Shown: positions 62,219 to 64,000 of the stretch, piece by piece
Position numbering within the stretch: the first letter of the stretch is position 1
Layout of the letters: each line of letters opens with the position of its first letter
NCBI GenBank assembly: GCA_947462335.1
Contig: OX381710.1
Span: 31,487,004-31,551,003, forward strand
Length of the DNA stretch: 64,000 nt
Origin: Harmothoe impar
Lineage: Eukaryota > Annelida > Polychaeta > Phyllodocida > Polynoidae
Direction of reading: 5' to 3'
The notes under the pieces: generated by a model
The model's database searches: none
Told to the model about the DNA's origin: nothing
The model's input: the letters and a program-made list of their open reading frames with translations, nothing else
Translations under genes and position numbers: made by a program

Positions 62219-62955
62219 CAGTAAAATTCCGCTATATCGAATTCGGTTATAACGAATTTTCGGTTATAACAAACAAATTGTCAAGCCCAAATTCTGTCCC
62301 ATATTGTTCTATAGTAAGAAAATCCTGATATAACGAATTTACTTTTACAAAGATTCGTTTATAACGAATTTTATTTGGCTAAGCAATGATTTTTCAGGGG
62401 GAGAGGGTATATCTTCCCTTCACCTAGCTTGTAGTACAGATGTAGGGGGCGGGATTCCCTTTGCTTCTCCCTCACCTAGGTCGGAGCAGAGACGGGGGGG
62501 TGGGGGGGGGGGATTCTCTTTGAATCTCCCTCACCTAGGTCGGAGCACAGAGACCGGGGGGGGGGGGTCCCTTTGAATCTCCCTCACCTAGGTCGGAGCA
62601 CAGAGACGGGGGGGGGGGGGGCTTTGAATCTCCCTCACCTAGGGCTAGGTCGGAGCACAGAGACGGGGGGGGGGGGGGGTCCCTTTGAATCTCCCTCACC
62701 TAGGCCGGAGCACAGAGACAAGGGGGGGGGGGAGGGTCCCTTTGAATCTCCCTCACCTAGGCCGGAGCACAGAGACAAGGGGGGGGGGGGCCTCCCTTCA
62801 AATCTCCCTCACCTTAAGGTCGGAGCACAGAGACAAGGGGGGGGGCTGGGGGCGGGCTTCCCTTTAATTCTCCCTCACCTAGGTCAGAGCACATAGGCGG
62901 GAGGGGGTCCCTTTGACTTTTCCTTACCTAGGTTCTGTAGGTCGGAATTTTACTG
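62219..62955. mobile_element. pogo/Tigger-like MITE with G-tract minisatellite
   Basis: Perfect 13-bp terminal inverted repeats, CAGTAAAATTCCG at 62219 and its complement at 62943-62955, are flanked by TA on both sides. The left subterminal part has repeated GGTTATAACGAATTTT motifs, as in many invertebrate Tigger/pogo-type elements. The interior is a minisatellite (listed separately). There is no transposase, so it would be mobilised in trans. Confidence 0.8.
62440..62935. repeat. Minisatellite of ~52-62-bp G-run units
   Basis: About eight units, each with TCTCCCTCACCTAGGTCGGA then GCACAGAGAC and a run of 7-13 G. The CTCACCTAGG motif recurs at spacings of about 52-62 bases; the length change comes mainly from the G runs. 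It yields a repetitive Pro-His-Leu ORF that I regard as spurious. Confidence 0.85.
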
Positions 62956-63304
62956 TAGGCCCTATATTGTATTGGTGAAAGACATATCGCATGTAGCCCT
63001 ATAATGCTTATTAGTAAGAATGATGGAACATCTGAATTTTAGCATAAATTTAGTGAGATATTTGAACCTTCTCCTTTCTGCCACCCCCACCCCCTCCACA
63101 CTCCTGGCGTGTGGTTCCCAAAGATAGCAGCAAAGAACTAGGTTACAGATATACAGGAGATGCATGGTGACCTCCTTAGCCTGCCTCCCACCCCGCCATC
63201 CCCGGGCGTGTTCCTACCCTCCCCGTTACACACCTCACCAACAGGTAGGGCAGGCGCGGGCAGGTGTGCTTCCTGACCTATCTACTTACAGGCAGGAGCA
63301 GGAG

Positions 63305-63376
63305 TCCCAGGTGGTCTAGTGGTTAGGATTCGGCGCTCTCACCGCCGCGGCCGGGGTTCGATTCCCCGTCTGGGAA
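63305..63376 (+). tRNA. tRNA-Glu (anticodon CTC)
   Basis: A complete 72-base tRNA that folds into a standard cloverleaf. The acceptor stem is TCCCAGG with TCTGGGA (one G-U pair) and discriminator A. The anticodon stem CGGCG/CGCCG encloses loop CTCTCAC with anticodon CTC at 63338-63340. The T stem CGGGG/CCCCG encloses loop TTCGATT. The internal polymerase III promoter is intact: A box TGGTCTAGTGG at 63312-63322 and B box GGTTCGATTCC at 63355-63365. There is no intron and no encoded CCA, as expected in eukaryotes. A T5 terminator follows at 63384. The body is nearly identical to vertebrate tRNA-Glu(CTC), and the acceptor-stem and T-stem differences are compensated, which favours a functional gene over a SINE-derived copy. 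Confidence 0.97.
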
Positions 63377-63383
63377 CAGACCA

Positions 63384-63388
63384 TTTTT
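63384..63388 (+). terminator. RNA polymerase III terminator of tRNA-Glu
   Basis: A run of five T begins seven bases after the tRNA 3' end. T4 or longer is the usual polymerase III stop signal, and its position fits a short trailer. Confidence 0.8.
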
Positions 63389-64000
63389 CATGGTCTAGGT
63401 CCTAAATGTGGATTGTGGTATAGGCTACTTCCAGTGGTAGGGACTCCAGAAAAAATTGAGAATTATTAAAAAGTCAATTTCTTTTCTTCTATTATGTAGA
63501 ACATAAGAAATATAATGCAAATCTTTTGGATTTTTCTTTCTATCCATCATAGAACCCAGGCAATCATCAGATTTGTGTCAACAAAACCAACCAAGTTCCC
63601 CCAGTAGGGGCCTATATCTTCTATATAATTGCTATCTAGATTTGGAGTCAATCTGAAAGGTGGTGTTGCCTACTGTTGCCTATTTGTGTCAGACTGGTGA
63701 GTGGGAAGTATAGTTATGTAAGGGGTTTGCAGGGCATCTGGAGTACTGGCCAGGCTGGGCCATGATTGACAGACCCTCTTAACATGATCACCCAATACAC
63801 TGCAAGGCACCTCAGTGGGTGTAAGTAGGTATAGAGTAAACAAATTGTCTTAATGACCCAATTATAATCATTTTAATGTTTTGGCCTAGGAACAGGTGAG
63901 AGCTTCCTCTGTTTGCTTCCATTCTTTAACACCATATAACAACATATTGGACAATATCACATAGGCCTACCAAGTAGCAACCGGTAGCATTCACAACTTC

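Larger units (their letters stand above)
53335..64000 (-). other. Upstream flank or 5' intron of the INF2-like gene
   Basis: Sequence upstream (gene sense) of the acceptor before 53334. Because that exon starts inside a codon, this stretch is intron for at least part of its length. The missing 5' exon carrying the start codon may lie here or beyond the right edge; I found no convincing ATG exon ending in phase 2. The region is repeat-dense: an element at 53833-55599, the palindromic family at 58569-59752, AT tracts at 60782-60990 and 61233-61306, a MITE at 62219-62955 and a tRNA gene at 63305. In 55620-58560 and 59760-60780 I see no supported gene. Confidence 0.6.

Noticed and set aside
62573..62896. 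107-codon repetitive ORF (Asn-Leu-Pro-His-Leu, Glu-Thr-Gly-Gly)
   Set aside because: It is the translation of the G-run minisatellite inside a MITE; unit lengths vary in ways that break the frame.

Overview
This is intronic and intergenic DNA from an animal nuclear genome, most likely a marine invertebrate. Four short exons have consensus GT/AG splice sites and are separated by introns of about 8 to 31 kb. There is one vertebrate-like tRNA-Glu gene, many non-autonomous inverted-repeat elements, AT microsatellites, and no bacterial-style gene packing. A cephalochordate or another invertebrate deuterostome or lophotrochozoan would fit, but I cannot name the species from sequence alone.

One protein-coding gene is clear. 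It lies on the minus strand and encodes the N-terminal regulatory part of an INF2-type (inverted) formin. Reading 5' to 3' in the gene, the exons are 53334-52856, 41924-41809, 10568-10409 and a 34-base microexon at 2434-2401. Splice phases match at every junction (1/1, 0/0, 1/1). The joined product runs without a gap through the armadillo-like GBD/FH3 (DID) region. The start-codon exon lies beyond exon 53334-52856 and was not found. The exons for the rest of DID, FH1, FH2 and the C-terminal DAD/WH2-like region lie to the left of the window.

Layout: 1-2400 is an intron with an 898-bp CACTGTAAAAAA-ended MITE. 2435-10408 is an intron with a second MITE, a CpG-rich patch and a perfect 38-bp-arm hairpin. 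10569-41808 is a 31-kb intron with hairpins, a nested foldback element near 25.3-26.7 kb and a CpG-rich patch near 31.7 kb. 41925-52855 is an intron with small MITEs, a possible tRNA-derived SINE head and a homeodomain-site-like palindrome cluster. 53335-64000 holds a 1.8-kb repeat element, a family of palindromic repeats, long AT tracts, a pogo/Tigger-like MITE with a G-tract minisatellite, and the tRNA-Glu gene at the right edge.

The most unusual non-genic signal is a self-complementary repeat family. Two short hairpins (about 4.4 and 22.5 kb) have a central palindrome that recurs as about nine near-palindromic units, roughly every 33 bp, inside a larger inverted-repeat element at 58.6-59.5 kb.
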